The notes under the pieces: model-generated
The model's database searches: none
The model's input: the letters and a program-made list of their open reading frames with translations, nothing else
What the model was told of the DNA's origin: nothing
Made by a program: the position numbers and the translations under genes
Assembly (NCBI GenBank): GCA_020974905.1
Contig: CP087563.1
Span: 5,828,001-5,892,000 of the forward strand
DNA: 64,000 nt
Direction of reading: 5' to 3'
DNA from: Planctomycetes bacterium syqfu
GTDB lineage: Bacteria > Planctomycetota > Phycisphaerae > Phycisphaerales > Phycisphaeraceae
Shown here: positions 8,555-18,001 of the stretch, in pieces
Numbering within the stretch: the first letter of the stretch is position 1
Layout: the number at the start of each line of letters is the position of its first letter

Positions 8555-10099
8555 TTAGAGCAGCGGCTTTTGCCGATCGGACGTATCAAGCGCAGCAAAT
8601 GATTCAGCGCCCGGCTTGGTGACGCAATGAGCATAGTCCGGCCCAAGTGCATCGACCAATGCCTGCATCGGGGCAGGGTCCTGGTACAGCAAACCAAAGT
8701 CCGGTTCATCGGCTGGCATGGCGTGACCTTCATACGCGGTCCATTGATCGCCGGTGACAATGAACTGCTCGTCATCACCATCGGACATGCGTTTGATGAG
8801 TCTTGCCTTGAGTGTTGCAAGGATATCGGCATAAGCAGGATTCGCAGATTCGTCCTGTTTTTCCAATGGATCACGCTGCAAGTCAAATAGCCACTCACGC
8901 TGATCGGCTGCACTGAAAATATATTTGTGCGTTGATGTGCTGATCATATACAAGCCATAGGAACCGGTCTGGAATTGGCTGAAGGTTGCATCGCGGTCGG
9001 ACTTGTTGCCTGCGATTTGTTGCAGGGGTAAACCTTCATTACATGCTGTCGATTCATCGCAATCGGCATGACTCAAGAACGTCGGATATATGTCGAGCAG
9101 ACTCACCGGCGTGTTGCATTGTGTGTCGGCTGTGAAGTTCTTGGGATACCGCACAACCAACGGCACACGACAGGCTGCATCGAGCATGCACCGTTTACCC
9201 ACACAACCATAATCACCAAGCAGTTCACCGTGATCCGCTGAGAGCAGAATCAACGTGTTATCAATTTCGTCTCCGAGCGCTTCAATGATCCGACCCATGT
9301 GGTAGTCAATGAAACTGATGCAACTGTAATAGGCTGCTTTCATCGTTCGCATGAGTAAACCATCGTAGCCCGCATCGCGATACTTGTATCGGTTTTGTGC
9401 ATGATTCCAATAGGCCTGCAACTTATCCATCCCGTCAAACCGCAACGGCTCGGGCATCTCCGATGCGCGATAGAGTTTGTTCCAGGGCGTGGGGGACTCA
9501 AACGGGGGATGGGGTTTGATAAAACTTGACCACAGAAAAAACGGGCGATTCGTGTCGCGGTTTTTCAGAAAGTCAATACTGCGATCCGCGGTCCATGTTG
9601 TGTTGTGCAGTTTCGCAGGCAATTGGGACGGCTGCGGGATGTAGTAATACTCACTGCGAACGCCATGGGGTTCATGCACGTGACCAAAGTCATTTTTCTT
9701 GAGATAGTCACGGAACGCATCTACCGGCCCTGCACCTTCCTCGGAGATGTCGCGCGACTCAAAGCCCCACATGCGCGAAGCGTCCGGCGTGAAATGCATC
9801 TTACCCACGCCATGTGTCTGGTAGCCTGCATTGGTGAGATGATCCATGAAGCTGGGGATATCCTGACGCATTGGCATGTTGTCATGACAACCATTGCGAT
9901 GCGGTGGCAAGCCGGTCACCAGCGCACAACGTGCTGACACGCACACCGGAGATGGCGTGTAGGCACGTGTGAATGTCGTCCCCTCACGCACCAACCGATC
10001 CATCGTCGGAGTCTTGATGATGTTATTACCCAACGCAGCAATCGTGTCATAACGTTGCTGGTCGGTAAACAGAAACAGGATATTGGGGCGCTTGTTCAT
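8555..10099 (-). CDS. Sulfatase (formylglycine-dependent), cytoplasmic or non-classically exported
   Basis: 514 residues of the alkaline-phosphatase-like sulfatase fold. The N-terminus carries the metal-binding 'LFTDQQRYD' (Asp13). The active-site motif is 'PVCVSARCALVTG': Cys53 would become formylglycine and Arg57 is conserved, but the third position is Ser instead of the usual Pro/Ala of C-x-[PA]-x-R. The later metal site 'LSADHGELLGDYG' is intact. No signal peptide is visible. It would remove sulfate esters from algal-type glycans or their fragments, which agrees with the polysaccharide enzymes on either side. No sulfatase-maturing enzyme is encoded in this window, so maturation must rely on a gene elsewhere. 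Confidence 0.9.
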   Translation of the reverse strand: MNKRPNILFLFTDQQRYDTIAALGNNIIKTPTMDRLVREGTTFTRAYTPSPVCVSARCALVTGLPPHRNGCHDNMPMRQDIPSFMDHLTNAGYQTHGVGKMHFTPDASRMWGFESRDISEEGAGPVDAFRDYLKKNDFGHVHEPHGVRSEYYYIPQPSQLPAKLHNTTWTADRSIDFLKNRDTNRPFFLWSSFIKPHPPFESPTPWNKLYRASEMPEPLRFDGMDKLQAYWNHAQNRYKYRDAGYDGLLMRTMKAAYYSCISFIDYHMGRIIEALGDEIDNTLILLSADHGELLGDYGCVGKRCMLDAACRVPLVVRYPKNFTADTQCNTPVSLLDIYPTFLSHADCDESTACNEGLPLQQIAGNKSDRDATFSQFQTGSYGLYMISTSTHKYIFSAADQREWLFDLQRDPLEKQDESANPAYADILATLKARLIKRMSDGDDEQFIVTGDQWTAYEGHAMPADEPDFGLLYQDPAPMQALVDALGPDYAHCVTKPGAESFAALDTSDRQKPLL

Positions 10100-10110
10100 G
10101 ATGCATCATG
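10097..10110. promoter_or_regulatory. 14-bp perfect palindrome over the sulfatase start codon
   Basis: CATGATGCATCATG is a perfect palindrome that covers the start codon of the sulfatase gene. Its core GATGCATC contains the same half-sites as the twin palindromes upstream of lacI at 16026-16061, so the same LacI protein might act here. The core also occurs by chance elsewhere (at 18247), so this is weak. Confidence 0.25.
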
Positions 10111-10325
10111 CTAGTCTGCCTGTTTACCAAGTCAAGATTTTAGGATGACTGCTCAAATTATGACATTTTGTTTTGTCGATCTGTTTGTCTTGGGAAAATA
10201 AGTGCGATTGGGAATGCATGTTGTATGATTTTGCGCAATGCGACAGGTTTTTGCGTGCTGTTTTGCTTGCGAAGTCGGTAGTTAAAAGTGGGTTTGAGTT
10301 CCAATTTTTCCCGGTGTATTGCCGG

Positions 10326-13319
10326 TTAATCGATTTTTTTGACTTTGAAAATCTGCAGTTGGCCGGTGACTGCTTTGTTGCTTTGCCATTGCAGAATGCC
10401 CTCATCTGAGACGGTGACGATGCCCAGCGATTGCGTTTGGCGGTGGATTTGTGTCAGTTCATAGCGACCGGGTTTGAGGTCCGTGAGTTGGACGATGGTT
10501 TGTTGTTCGCCCCATTTTTCACGGTTGGCATCAAGGTGCATCAACTGCTCATACCAGCGTGTTCCAGGCAGGCGAACAAAGCGTCGATAAACACCTGCGT
10601 ACACGGTCTGTTCATCTTCACGACGAAGGCGGCATTCAAACCCGGTGTCCAATTTGCCATTGGGTTGGATCGCAGTGATGGGTTGTTTGATCTGCGCCCA
10701 GTTGAGGATGTCCAGGGTTTGTTGACGATGCGTTGAAAATTCAGCTTCCGGTGCGCTGCCCGGTTGCGGGGCTTTCTGACCTGCTGCTGCCAGGTATTTG
10801 ATATTCACTTGGCCCGGCAGTTCGATAAGCATTTTGCTTAGCAGATTCCGTGACTGTGGTTCTTCGACACAGTATTTACCAGCATTGCCGACGATGACAA
10901 CCTTACCGCCTTGCTTGGCGTAGTCCACCACGCGTTGCATGGCATCGCGCGTCATCACTTGGCCAGCAACGAAGACCAACTTGAACTTTACAAGCTTGAC
11001 CCAGGGTGTGTATTCGTTGGCAAAATGCGCTGGCGTCTGGAAGTACGCAAAGAGTCCAGCATAAATATCCATGCCGGAGATGTTGGCAAAGAAGTTGTGT
11101 TTGATCCCGTTGGTCAAGCCATCAATGCGACTGCCAAAAACCAGAACTTCCGGTTCATCTGCATAGGCTTGGCTATACGTTCTGATGGTCGGAAGCCAAT
11201 CGGCAACGGCATCGAGCGCGCGATAGTACCGCAGGTCGTCTCCCTTGTGACGTTCATGCCAACGGTAGCTGTAGTTCCATCCCTGATTGAAAATCGAGCC
11301 ATAGAAAATGTCACTGTCGATGATCTCCAGCGAGCTTGGCATGTAGAAATGATTCTCATAGAGATAGCGGATACCGCCTTGATTGCACATACTCATCAGC
11401 GCCGTGGAGAAATAGTTCGGCCCACTTTCATCAAAGAAATAGGCCTTGTTTTCAGCCAGTTTCGGGATCGTCATCTCCGGCGCGCCGTTTCGGGCGCTGC
11501 GGTAGATTGAGATGGGGCGGACCTTGTCGAGTTTGCGGATCGTTGCCATCGAATCGAGCAGGCGCTGGTTGGCGGTGTGAATTTTAAAGTGCACAAAGTC
11601 CAGCCAATCTTCGGAGATGTCTGGGCCTGCCAGTTCCAGTGACTGCTCGGGGATGGCGATGGGTTTGGGCAATTGTTTGGGGGCTTTGCCATTGGCGATG
11701 AGCCATTGGTTAAAGGCGTTCTGGTAAGTCGGTGAGTAGTCTGTGGTGGCATGTTCAAGTTCCGGTTTGGCGACCGCCTCCATAAAGCCGCTGATCATGA
11801 GTTTGTACTCGGTGACTGAGGGGTTATGTCTGACATGGCGCACTGCTGCATCAAGCCAGTTCAGGTAATCATCACGCTGGGCATACCAAACACTTGCTTC
11901 GGGATTACGCATGCTGATCCGACCAAGACCCATCCCAAGTGGATGACCGAATTGATTAACACGCAGATCACCGTCCCACCAATCCGGTTTTTCCGGGGGC
12001 CAATTCCCCAGCACGCCGACCCATGCCAGAATGTCCATACCAGCTTCGGCAGCGAGTTTGTTACGTCGATCCAGTTCTTCCCAACGGAAGACACCTGGGA
12101 GTACTTCCGTATCCGCCCAACACATCATCTGTGAGATGTTGTTGATGTTGCGTTGGATCACATGGTCATTGAGCCAGTTGTCGTAGTAGCCCAGTTGGTC
12201 ACGCTCGACCCATGGTGTCTCTGGCCAGGTGACATGACGCTCGGAGTACCACGGTCGGTTGTACTCGGCGGTGAGATGCACATCTTGACTGGGCGATGTT
12301 GCATCATAATGCTTGTTGGGCATGACGAAGTCCGCTTCGCTTGTTGGATCCCATGCCACACCAAAATGAAGTCGCACGCGATCGCGCAGCACGTCCCCAT
12401 CCAGCAGGTCCGCCTTGATGTAATAGTCCGTCTCGGTGACGGGGAGCGCCAGTTCCATGTCGGACTTCCATGGCAGTTCGCGCTGGGCAAGGACCTGGCG
12501 TTTGGCATCGGTGAGTTGGATTTGGACCTTTAAATCAGGTTTTTTTTGAATGTCCAGAACGTGCGGCCTGCCGGTGAGTTTGAGTGTTGCCTGTTTGGTC
12601 CCTGCGGGGAAAACGTGGTTTGGCCGATTGGTCTGCCACGCCCATGTGTTGCTGGTGATGGGCTGTGTTTGGGGAGCGTTGCTGCGGTGGACGTTGTATC
12701 GGAAGCGACGTTCGCTGACGAGTTGGCCGTCCTGCCACGCCTTGAGTGTCAGGAAGTAGAGACCGGTTTCAAAACGTCCCACGCGGATGGCATCACGCAA
12801 ACGCTTGACCGGGTCGCTGGCATCAAGCGTGAGTTGAGCTTGGTGTTCCCAGACAACAGGTCCCTGGTATCCGTCGGAGAGTTGCGCGAGCACGGTGTAT
12901 TGGCCGTCAGCGTTGACAAAGTCATCCGGGAAAATCAGCAGCGGTTGATCATAGCCAAAGCGGTATCGGTCGTAGAGCAGCCAACTGTGATCCGCGAGAA
13001 GTCCGTCCTGATCCTGAATGCCAAAACCGGTGAGGATAAGTTGTCGGGATTGGCCGGAAGGTTTCTTGGATGTGACTTGAATCCCCGTGAGTTTGTAGGG
13101 CGTTTGCCACACTGCATCAATGAAGTCGTTTTGAAACTCAGGGGTCAGACGTTTACGGATTTGATCGACCGAAGGTTGCTTGAGATTTAACGATAGCAGC
13201 TGATCCCACATCGGCCAGGTTTGTTGATCATCACCATAGAGTCGATTGGGGCGACTGCGCATGGCGTTGATTGTCAGACTCCTGCCTTGCTGATCCTGCA
13301 GGCAAAATGCGATGGTCAT
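10326..13319 (-). CDS. GH42-like glycoside hydrolase, main (C-terminal) part of a frameshifted gene
   Basis: 997 residues from the first ATG in this frame, but that ATG lies inside a longer coding stretch: the frame is open and family-like upstream to about 13407 ('KNTWRLRSFVYGLTPG'), where it joins the upstream frame ending at 13394. The protein has beta-domains, then a barrel region similar to GH42/clan GH-A ('GVFRWEELDRRNKLAAEAG', 'LAWVGVLGNWPPEKPDWW') and a flavodoxin-like domain ('VVDYAKQGGKVVIVGNAG') like the GH42 trimerisation domain, then a small C-terminal beta-domain. It probably hydrolyses beta-galactosides or a related glycan, but the catalytic Glu pair could not be fixed with confidence. 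With the upstream part the product would be about 1297 residues and secreted. It belongs to the lacI-prepilin cluster upstream. Confidence 0.75.
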   Translation of the reverse strand: MTIAFCLQDQQGRSLTINAMRSRPNRLYGDDQQTWPMWDQLLSLNLKQPSVDQIRKRLTPEFQNDFIDAVWQTPYKLTGIQVTSKKPSGQSRQLILTGFGIQDQDGLLADHSWLLYDRYRFGYDQPLLIFPDDFVNADGQYTVLAQLSDGYQGPVVWEHQAQLTLDASDPVKRLRDAIRVGRFETGLYFLTLKAWQDGQLVSERRFRYNVHRSNAPQTQPITSNTWAWQTNRPNHVFPAGTKQATLKLTGRPHVLDIQKKPDLKVQIQLTDAKRQVLAQRELPWKSDMELALPVTETDYYIKADLLDGDVLRDRVRLHFGVAWDPTSEADFVMPNKHYDATSPSQDVHLTAEYNRPWYSERHVTWPETPWVERDQLGYYDNWLNDHVIQRNINNISQMMCWADTEVLPGVFRWEELDRRNKLAAEAGMDILAWVGVLGNWPPEKPDWWDGDLRVNQFGHPLGMGLGRISMRNPEASVWYAQRDDYLNWLDAAVRHVRHNPSVTEYKLMISGFMEAVAKPELEHATTDYSPTYQNAFNQWLIANGKAPKQLPKPIAIPEQSLELAGPDISEDWLDFVHFKIHTANQRLLDSMATIRKLDKVRPISIYRSARNGAPEMTIPKLAENKAYFFDESGPNYFSTALMSMCNQGGIRYLYENHFYMPSSLEIIDSDIFYGSIFNQGWNYSYRWHERHKGDDLRYYRALDAVADWLPTIRTYSQAYADEPEVLVFGSRIDGLTNGIKHNFFANISGMDIYAGLFAYFQTPAHFANEYTPWVKLVKFKLVFVAGQVMTRDAMQRVVDYAKQGGKVVIVGNAGKYCVEEPQSRNLLSKMLIELPGQVNIKYLAAAGQKAPQPGSAPEAEFSTHRQQTLDILNWAQIKQPITAIQPNGKLDTGFECRLRREDEQTVYAGVYRRFVRLPGTRWYEQLMHLDANREKWGEQQTIVQLTDLKPGRYELTQIHRQTQSLGIVTVSDEGILQWQSNKAVTGQLQIFKVKKID

Positions 13320-13393
13320 CCCCGGCGTTAACCCGTAGACAAAGCTGCGAAGTCGCCATGTGTTTTTCGGCAGCGTGATGGGGGTGTCAAAGG

Positions 13394-14218
13394 TTAAAGT
13401 GTGGACTTTTTTTTTACATCATCCAGTTGGAGACTGATGAGATTGTCCTGTATTTCAAGGACTTTCCCGTCACCGATGAAGGTGGCTGTTGCGAGGGGGG
13501 CTGCCCATGTGTTGTTGGATTGAACTTCAGGTGTTTGCCAAAGCGTGGTGAGTTGGGCCAAAGGCAACGCGGTGAGAGGGGCCGGTTTGAAGACGTCAGG
13601 TTCGGGAGTTGGTTTGATTTGTGCTTGTTTGGGTGCATCGACTTGATGCAGGGAGGCGTTATCGAAAATCACGTTGCCGTCTTTGGGCATGGCGTTGTTC
13701 TTGCCATTGGAGAGAATGAGCATCGGCCGCGCGGAGACTGCGTTGGCAGGTGCCTTGGCAGTGGCTGAGACGATGATGGATGCGTGATTGCCTTCGATGC
13801 GATCACCATGTTCTGCCGTGATGGTTTTGCGGTCCGCATCCAGCCAGATGATGGCAACGCGGACATTGTCATCATCATCCAGATTGGCGGTCCTGGCTTC
13901 AACGCTTAGCTGGTAATACTTGCCTGTTTCAACCGCGGGTGCATGGGCGTTGGGCAGGAACCAGCGATCCTGATCCGAACCTGCGCCGATGATTTGTAAA
14001 GCAGCATTGTCCTTGCTCTGAGTGTCAGTGTTTTGCAGGTAGATTGCTTTGCCGGGCATGTTGGATTGACTGACCCATGAGGCCACTTTGCCCTTGTGGT
14101 GTTTTTGAAAATCACCATTGGGTAAGAGGTTTTGCTTTACGTCCGCAGAGAGTGTTGCGCTAGTGAGCAAAACGGTTGTGGTGAGTGTCCAGACAAAAAA
14201 CGTGCGGATGGGATTCAT
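13394..14218 (-). CDS. Secreted carbohydrate-binding N-terminal part of the GH42-like enzyme (ends at a frameshift)
   Basis: 274 residues. A signal peptide covers residues 1-25 ('FVWTLTTTVLLTSATLSADV'). A CBM4/9-like jelly roll follows ('NLLPNGDFQ', 'GKYYQLSVEARTA', 'VIFDNASLHQV'), then a Pro-rich linker, then the first strands of another beta-domain. The frame runs into GTA AAA AAA AAG and stops four codons later. A one-base shift backwards at that point (A_AAA_AAG) joins it to the frame of the 10326-13319 part with continuous beta-domain sequence. The stop is therefore either a real or sequencing indel in the A9 run, or a site of ribosomal or transcriptional slippage. Without the shift the product is a short secreted binding protein. 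The gene starts 48 bases after the prepilin. Confidence 0.75.
   Translation of the reverse strand: MNPIRTFFVWTLTTTVLLTSATLSADVKQNLLPNGDFQKHHKGKVASWVSQSNMPGKAIYLQNTDTQSKDNAALQIIGAGSDQDRWFLPNAHAPAVETGKYYQLSVEARTANLDDDDNVRVAIIWLDADRKTITAEHGDRIEGNHASIIVSATAKAPANAVSARPMLILSNGKNNAMPKDGNVIFDNASLHQVDAPKQAQIKPTPEPDVFKPAPLTALPLAQLTTLWQTPEVQSNNTWAAPLATATFIGDGKVLEIQDNLISLQLDDVKKKSTL
13407..13415 (-). other. A9 run with A_AAA_AAG slippery heptamer at a gene break
   Basis: Nine T on the plus strand (A on the coding strand) precede a G. In the zero frame the codons are GTA AAA AAA AAG, so the last seven bases match the -1 frameshift heptamer known from E. coli dnaX. A -1 shift here restores a single frame through to 10326. 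I see no strong Shine-Dalgarno-like stimulator just upstream, and I could not compute a downstream structure. Confidence 0.6.
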
Positions 14219-14265
14219 GGTTCTCCAGAGTCGTTTGGCATTGGCTATTTGGGTTTACAGGTGAA

Positions 14266-14928
14266 TTACTTGTCAGCGTCCCAGTACTGTTTCTGGACGT
14301 TGTAGCTGTCCAGTTCATTGTGGGTTGAGCTGGCATGACCATCGACAAAAGCGATGTTGGCATTGTCGGTGTGGCGAGGGTACATGTACTGTTTACTGTC
14401 AGTGCGCGTGATGGAGTAGGCGCCGAAATTGTCTTCGCTCAGATGCCCACTGTCAGCGACGAGGATTTTGCGTTGTTGATTGAAAATCTCAAGCAGACGT
14501 GTGTATTTGAGATTGCTCGTTCCCCCATTACCCAATCGGACATTAAAACCGTAGGAGGTTTCGAGGTAGTTGTCTGCTTCAAAACCATCATCGGATGGAC
14601 AGTGATAAAGCTGGGGCATTTCGGTGGTGCTGTTGAGATAAGTGAAGTTGATGTAGGGTGCGATGGCATGGGTGTGCCAATACTTTTTGTTGGCAGCGTC
14701 CGTGCCGTCGTAATGGACGGGGAGGGTTTCCTGATTGTCCCCAGCATAAGCAAGCAAGGTGAAGCCGACCTGTTTGAGATTCGCCAGACACTTGACGCTT
14801 TGGGCGGACTTGCGTGCAGCACCCAATGCGGGCAGGAGGATGGCGATGAGCAGGCTGATGATGGAGATGACCACCAGCAGTTCAATGAGCGTAAAGGCGC
14901 GGGATGTGTTGGATTTAGTTTGTATCAT
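14266..14928 (-). CDS. Type II secretion prepilin-like protein with H-X9-DG motif
   Basis: 220 residues. The N-terminus is a class III prepilin signal: a short basic leader, then cleavage before F in '[20 protein letters not shown]', with the conserved Glu at +5, followed by a hydrophobic helix. The globular part ends with '[15 protein letters not shown]', the H-X9-DG motif of the large planctomycete pseudopilin families. It should be cut by a prepilin peptidase and sit in the inner membrane or a pseudopilus. Its ATG overlaps the lacI stop (ATGA at 14925-14928), implying translational coupling, and the GH42-like enzyme follows after 48 bases. Its role is not known; the context suggests handling or sensing of the neighbouring glycan. 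Confidence 0.9.
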   Translation of the reverse strand: MIQTKSNTSRAFTLIELLVVISIISLLIAILLPALGAARKSAQSVKCLANLKQVGFTLLAYAGDNQETLPVHYDGTDAANKKYWHTHAIAPYINFTYLNSTTEMPQLYHCPSDDGFEADNYLETSYGFNVRLGNGGTSNLKYTRLLEIFNQQRKILVADSGHLSEDNFGAYSITRTDSKQYMYPRHTDNANIAFVDGHASSTHNELDSYNVQKQYWDADK

Positions 14929-16007
14929 TGCTTTTCCTTGAGGCTCAGTGTTTTGGCCTGGGCGACACTGTCCCGCCAGATGACTTGTGCTGGGACGAAG
15001 CGTTCTTCGGGTTGGGTGTCGGTAGATTGATGGTCATCCTGAATCTGCTGGATGAGCATTTCGATGGCCTGTGTGACCAACTCGGATTCATCCCGCTGAA
15101 TGGAACTTAATTTCAAGGTCGGGTCTGAACAGAACCATAGATCATCATGGCCGACGATACTCACATCCTGAGGCACGGATAGACCACGTTGCGTCAAGGC
15201 TTGCATCGCGCCCATTGCCATCCAGTCATTGCCCATAAGCATCGCAGTGGGGGGTTGGTCCAGGGACATGAGTTGGTTGACTGCCTTGGCACCACCTTCC
15301 AACCCGAAGGGCAGATCGCCGAGGATCAGTTGCTCATCTACGTTGAGATTCAACTGGCGCATGGCAGTTTGGTATGCATCGTGACGCATGCGATTGGTGG
15401 TGTACTGGATCATGTGCGTTGCCAGCGCGATGCGGCGATGTCCCAGCTCATGCAGTCGTGTGATCACGTCAATGACGGCCTGCCTGGCATCGAGTCGAAT
15501 TGTCGGGACACCCAGGCGGTCTGCCGAGTCGTTAATGCCAACGATGGGCAGGTCGTATTTCCTGATGCGTGGGACGATGGCCTGGTCGGGATGGCCGGCA
15601 AGCAAAATGCCATCCACCCGGTTTTCCAGAATCATGCCCGGCAAGTTCACGGGCGCATCATCACCGTTTTCAGAAGTCCGCGGGGTAAAGGCCACATGGA
15701 TATGCATCCCACGTTGTGCCAAGGATTGCTCGACTAACAGCAACACGCGATTGACAAACGGGTGGTCCGGCTGATTGGCATCCGTCGAAGGCATCAACAA
15801 GCCAATGGCATTGGTCTTTTTGGATCGCAACGGCTTGGGACGGTAGCCGTACTTTTGAGCCAACTTGCGAATCTCGCGAGCGCGATCCGGATGAATCCGC
15901 GGATCACCGTTGAGCGATCGTGAGACAGTACTCTGGTTGACGTTTGCCAATTTGGCCAACTCGCGCGTGGAAATGCCGTCTCGGGTTGTCTTGGGAGGTT
16001 TGATCAT
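14925..16007 (-). CDS. LacI-family transcriptional regulator
   Basis: 360 residues. The helix-turn-helix is near the N-terminus ('[20 protein letters not shown]', residues 13-32), followed by the hinge region ('[20 protein letters not shown]') and a periplasmic-binding-protein-like sensor domain ('[10 protein letters not shown]', '[11 protein letters not shown]', '[13 protein letters not shown]', '[13 protein letters not shown]'). It should repress the cluster until a sugar binds. Two palindromes, 19-54 bases upstream of its start, are probable operators, suggesting autoregulation. The stop codon overlaps the start of the prepilin, so regulator, pseudopilin and glycosidase appear to form one transcription unit. 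Confidence 0.92.
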   Translation of the reverse strand: MIKPPKTTRDGISTRELAKLANVNQSTVSRSLNGDPRIHPDRAREIRKLAQKYGYRPKPLRSKKTNAIGLLMPSTDANQPDHPFVNRVLLLVEQSLAQRGMHIHVAFTPRTSENGDDAPVNLPGMILENRVDGILLAGHPDQAIVPRIRKYDLPIVGINDSADRLGVPTIRLDARQAVIDVITRLHELGHRRIALATHMIQYTTNRMRHDAYQTAMRQLNLNVDEQLILGDLPFGLEGGAKAVNQLMSLDQPPTAMLMGNDWMAMGAMQALTQRGLSVPQDVSIVGHDDLWFCSDPTLKLSSIQRDESELVTQAIEMLIQQIQDDHQSTDTQPEERFVPAQVIWRDSVAQAKTLSLKEKQ

Positions 16008-16025
16008 GATTGATTCGCAAGGGTG

Positions 16026-16061
16026 TGCATCTGATGCATAATCATTGGTGCATCAGATGCA
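16026..16061. promoter_or_regulatory. Twin 13-bp palindromes, probable LacI operator
   Basis: TGCATCTGATGCA (16026-16038) and TGCATCAGATGCA (16049-16061) are each palindromic around a central base and are exact reverse complements of one another, with a 10-base spacer and 23 bases centre to centre. LacI-family operators are palindromes of about this size, and two turns of spacing allow binding on one DNA face. The position just upstream of lacI supports autoregulation. The site is seen directly; the partner is inferred. Confidence 0.7.
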
Positions 16062-16179
16062 AAAGTCAATGGGGTGTTGAAAAAGATTGTTTGTTGGGGT
16101 TTTAAATGTCGATGAAACAGTCGCTTGGAGATCAGGCATGCGGTCGGGAGACAGAGCGATTCCAACCAGGATGGGCTAT

Positions 16180-16216
16180 AAAAAAAGCGACCGCATGTCG
16201 AATCATGCAGTCGCTT
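16180..16216 (-). terminator. Rho-independent terminator of the tRNA
   Basis: On the minus strand a stem AAGCGAC-x-GCATG / CATGC-x-GTCGCTT with a six-base loop is followed by seven T. It starts eight bases after the tRNA 3' end. Confidence 0.8.
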
Positions 16217-16223
16217 AAGTTAA

Positions 16224-16296
16224 TGGGCCCGACAAGACTTGAACTTGTGACCTCACCGTTATCAGCGGTGTGCTCTACCAGCTGAGCTACGAGCCC
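16224..16296 (-). tRNA. tRNA-Ile (anticodon GAT)
   Basis: This is a 73-base cloverleaf on the minus strand. The acceptor stem GGGCTCG pairs with CGGGCCC (one G-T pair), the D arm contains AGCTCAGCTGGTAGAGC, the anticodon stem-loop is CACCG-CTGATAA-CGGTG giving anticodon GAT, and the T arm contains GGTTCAA-like sequence (AAGTTCAAGTCTT). The discriminator base is A and CCA is not encoded. It stands alone, with a promoter upstream and a terminator downstream, rather than in an rRNA operon. Confidence 0.95.
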
Positions 16297-16314
16297 GTAG
16301 CTTTGAGGCGGAAT

Positions 16315-16343
16315 ACTGTAACGAAACTTTCCGATCTCGTCAA
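16315..16343 (-). promoter_or_regulatory. Sigma-70-type promoter of tRNA-Ile
   Basis: On the minus strand TTGACG (16343-16338) and TACAGT (16320-16315) are separated by exactly 17 bases and lie 19 bases upstream of the tRNA 5' end. Confidence 0.65.
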
Positions 16344-16474
16344 ATCAATCTCAAACATTTGCTTAACCCCGGCAGGAGCATGTGTTATGGGACGTTGACG
16401 AGGATGACCGACCTGTTGTCTGATGGTGGATTGGCGGATGGTTTCGTGTTTTTAAGTGTCGCCTCAAGCTTGTT

Positions 16475-17806
16475 TTATTCGACGATTTCGCCCACGAGCA
16501 TGATCGCGCCGGTGTACCAGTCCCAGTTGTCATACTTGGCTGGATTCTTGTCGACATCAGGTTGGTTGCGTTCGAAAAGGACGCTTTTCTTGTCGAATTT
16601 TTCGTCCAGGACGGTGATTTTGGCGGTGTGGACGGCGTTGGGATCGGCAATATGCCCCAGGCCGAGCATGGACAGACGGAAGTAGGTGCAGTAGCGGTCC
16701 ATGCGTTTGACCTTGCGGGTTTTCCCATCAATGTTGATTTCGACCATCCCGCATCCCGGACCCAGCAGATCATACATATAGATGGTCGAACCTTTGAACT
16801 TGAAGCTGAGGCTGGCACCAGGCTGGAGCTTCCAAACGCTGGGCATGCGATTGCCAAAGGATTTACCCAGGCCTTTGTCTTTGGGCAGTTCGGTTGCTGG
16901 GCCGGTGATCATGTCGGCGGTCAGCGCGACCATCTTGGCTTGCTCCCAGTTGGCCGGATCCAGCGGGGCGGGGAGCTGGTGGGCGAGAGGCGCTTTAGCA
17001 CCTGCGGACTTGATGGCAGGGACGCTGCGTTCGATGGCACGCATGTACAGGTGATGCCCTGTGTTGGTGTAAGGATGTACGCCGTCCTTGGCAAAGACGA
17101 TCTTGCCATCCTTGGTCATCGGCAGTTGATCTGCTTCAAAGTTCACCGAGTCGCCTGACACCGCGGTCATCTCCGCACCGGGGTACTTCATGACAAGCTT
17201 GCCTTCACCGACGAGTTTGTTGACTTCAATCCCCATGTGAATCGAGGGCACGCCGTAGTGATCAGCAACCGCCTGCATGACCGATGCTGAGCGTTTCATC
17301 TTGCCATCCTTGAGGTATTTGATGTCACGATCAACAAGTGTGTAGACAAAGACAATGTCACAGTTGGGTAACTTACTCCAGGTCTGCCGGACAATGCCTT
17401 CCATGCATCGGGTGATCTGCGTGGGCGAAGCGCCACTGTCATTCACCGCAAACTCCACGAAGACCAGATCGGGGGTATGGCGCAGCACGTCTTTATCCAG
17501 ACGGAAGACGCCCAGGTTCGAACCCGTCCCGCCGATGGCAGCGTGAATGCCTTTGATCTTGGACTTGGGATACTGCTGCTCAAACCATTTTTCACTGAGG
17601 ACGCGGTAACCCGGTTGAGCGGTGATGCTGCCACCCAGGTAAGCGATGGTGACGTCTTCGCCTTTTTCAAGCTTGTTAAAAAAGTTCGGCAAGCCTTCAC
17701 GCGGTGTGCATTCCACCGCATCACGCAAGGGATAATCGCTTGCAGCAAACGCAGGCAGGGCACTGAGACACAGACTTAAAACCATCAACAGGTAAACATG
17801 CTTCAT
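16475..17806 (-). CDS. Secreted SGNH/GDSL esterase with C-terminal sugar-binding-like domain
   Basis: 443 residues from the ATG at 17806, chosen because GGAG lies eight bases upstream; the frame also opens 21 bases earlier. A signal peptide ends near 'PAFA/ASDY'. The SGNH motifs are Ser60 in 'YLGGSITAQ', Gly in 'GGTGSNLG', Asn122 in 'FAVNDSG' and Asp241/His244 in 'DGVHPYTNTGH'. Residues about 265-443 form a beta-rich domain like those attached to planctomycete SGNH esterases. It probably removes acetyl groups from polysaccharides in the periplasm or outside. It is clearly related to the C-terminal half of the 415-3768 fusion. The tRNA lies downstream; no operon partner is obvious. Confidence 0.85.
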   Translation of the reverse strand: MKHVYLLMVLSLCLSALPAFAASDYPLRDAVECTPREGLPNFFNKLEKGEDVTIAYLGGSITAQPGYRVLSEKWFEQQYPKSKIKGIHAAIGGTGSNLGVFRLDKDVLRHTPDLVFVEFAVNDSGASPTQITRCMEGIVRQTWSKLPNCDIVFVYTLVDRDIKYLKDGKMKRSASVMQAVADHYGVPSIHMGIEVNKLVGEGKLVMKYPGAEMTAVSGDSVNFEADQLPMTKDGKIVFAKDGVHPYTNTGHHLYMRAIERSVPAIKSAGAKAPLAHQLPAPLDPANWEQAKMVALTADMITGPATELPKDKGLGKSFGNRMPSVWKLQPGASLSFKFKGSTIYMYDLLGPGCGMVEINIDGKTRKVKRMDRYCTYFRLSMLGLGHIADPNAVHTAKITVLDEKFDKKSVLFERNQPDVDKNPAKYDNWDWYTGAIMLVGEIVE

Positions 17807-18001
17807 CGGGGAGCTCCGTTGGATCAAAGAGATTAGTTGGACTTTTCATTGTATCCCTGCTGCAGTCCGGTAGCTTGCTTTGTTTTGTATCCTTTGGCTG
17901 GGAATCTGTGTCTGATTAACAAGGTATGGCAATCCATGGCATGTGAAAAGCTTTTACCGGTGTTAGGCAAAATGCGAATCCATTTGCGACTTCGACAGTA
18001 T

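Noticed and set aside
12546-13190. 214-residue plus-strand frame inside the GH42-like gene
   Set aside because: Codon pattern and continuity of beta-domain sequence support the minus-strand gene.
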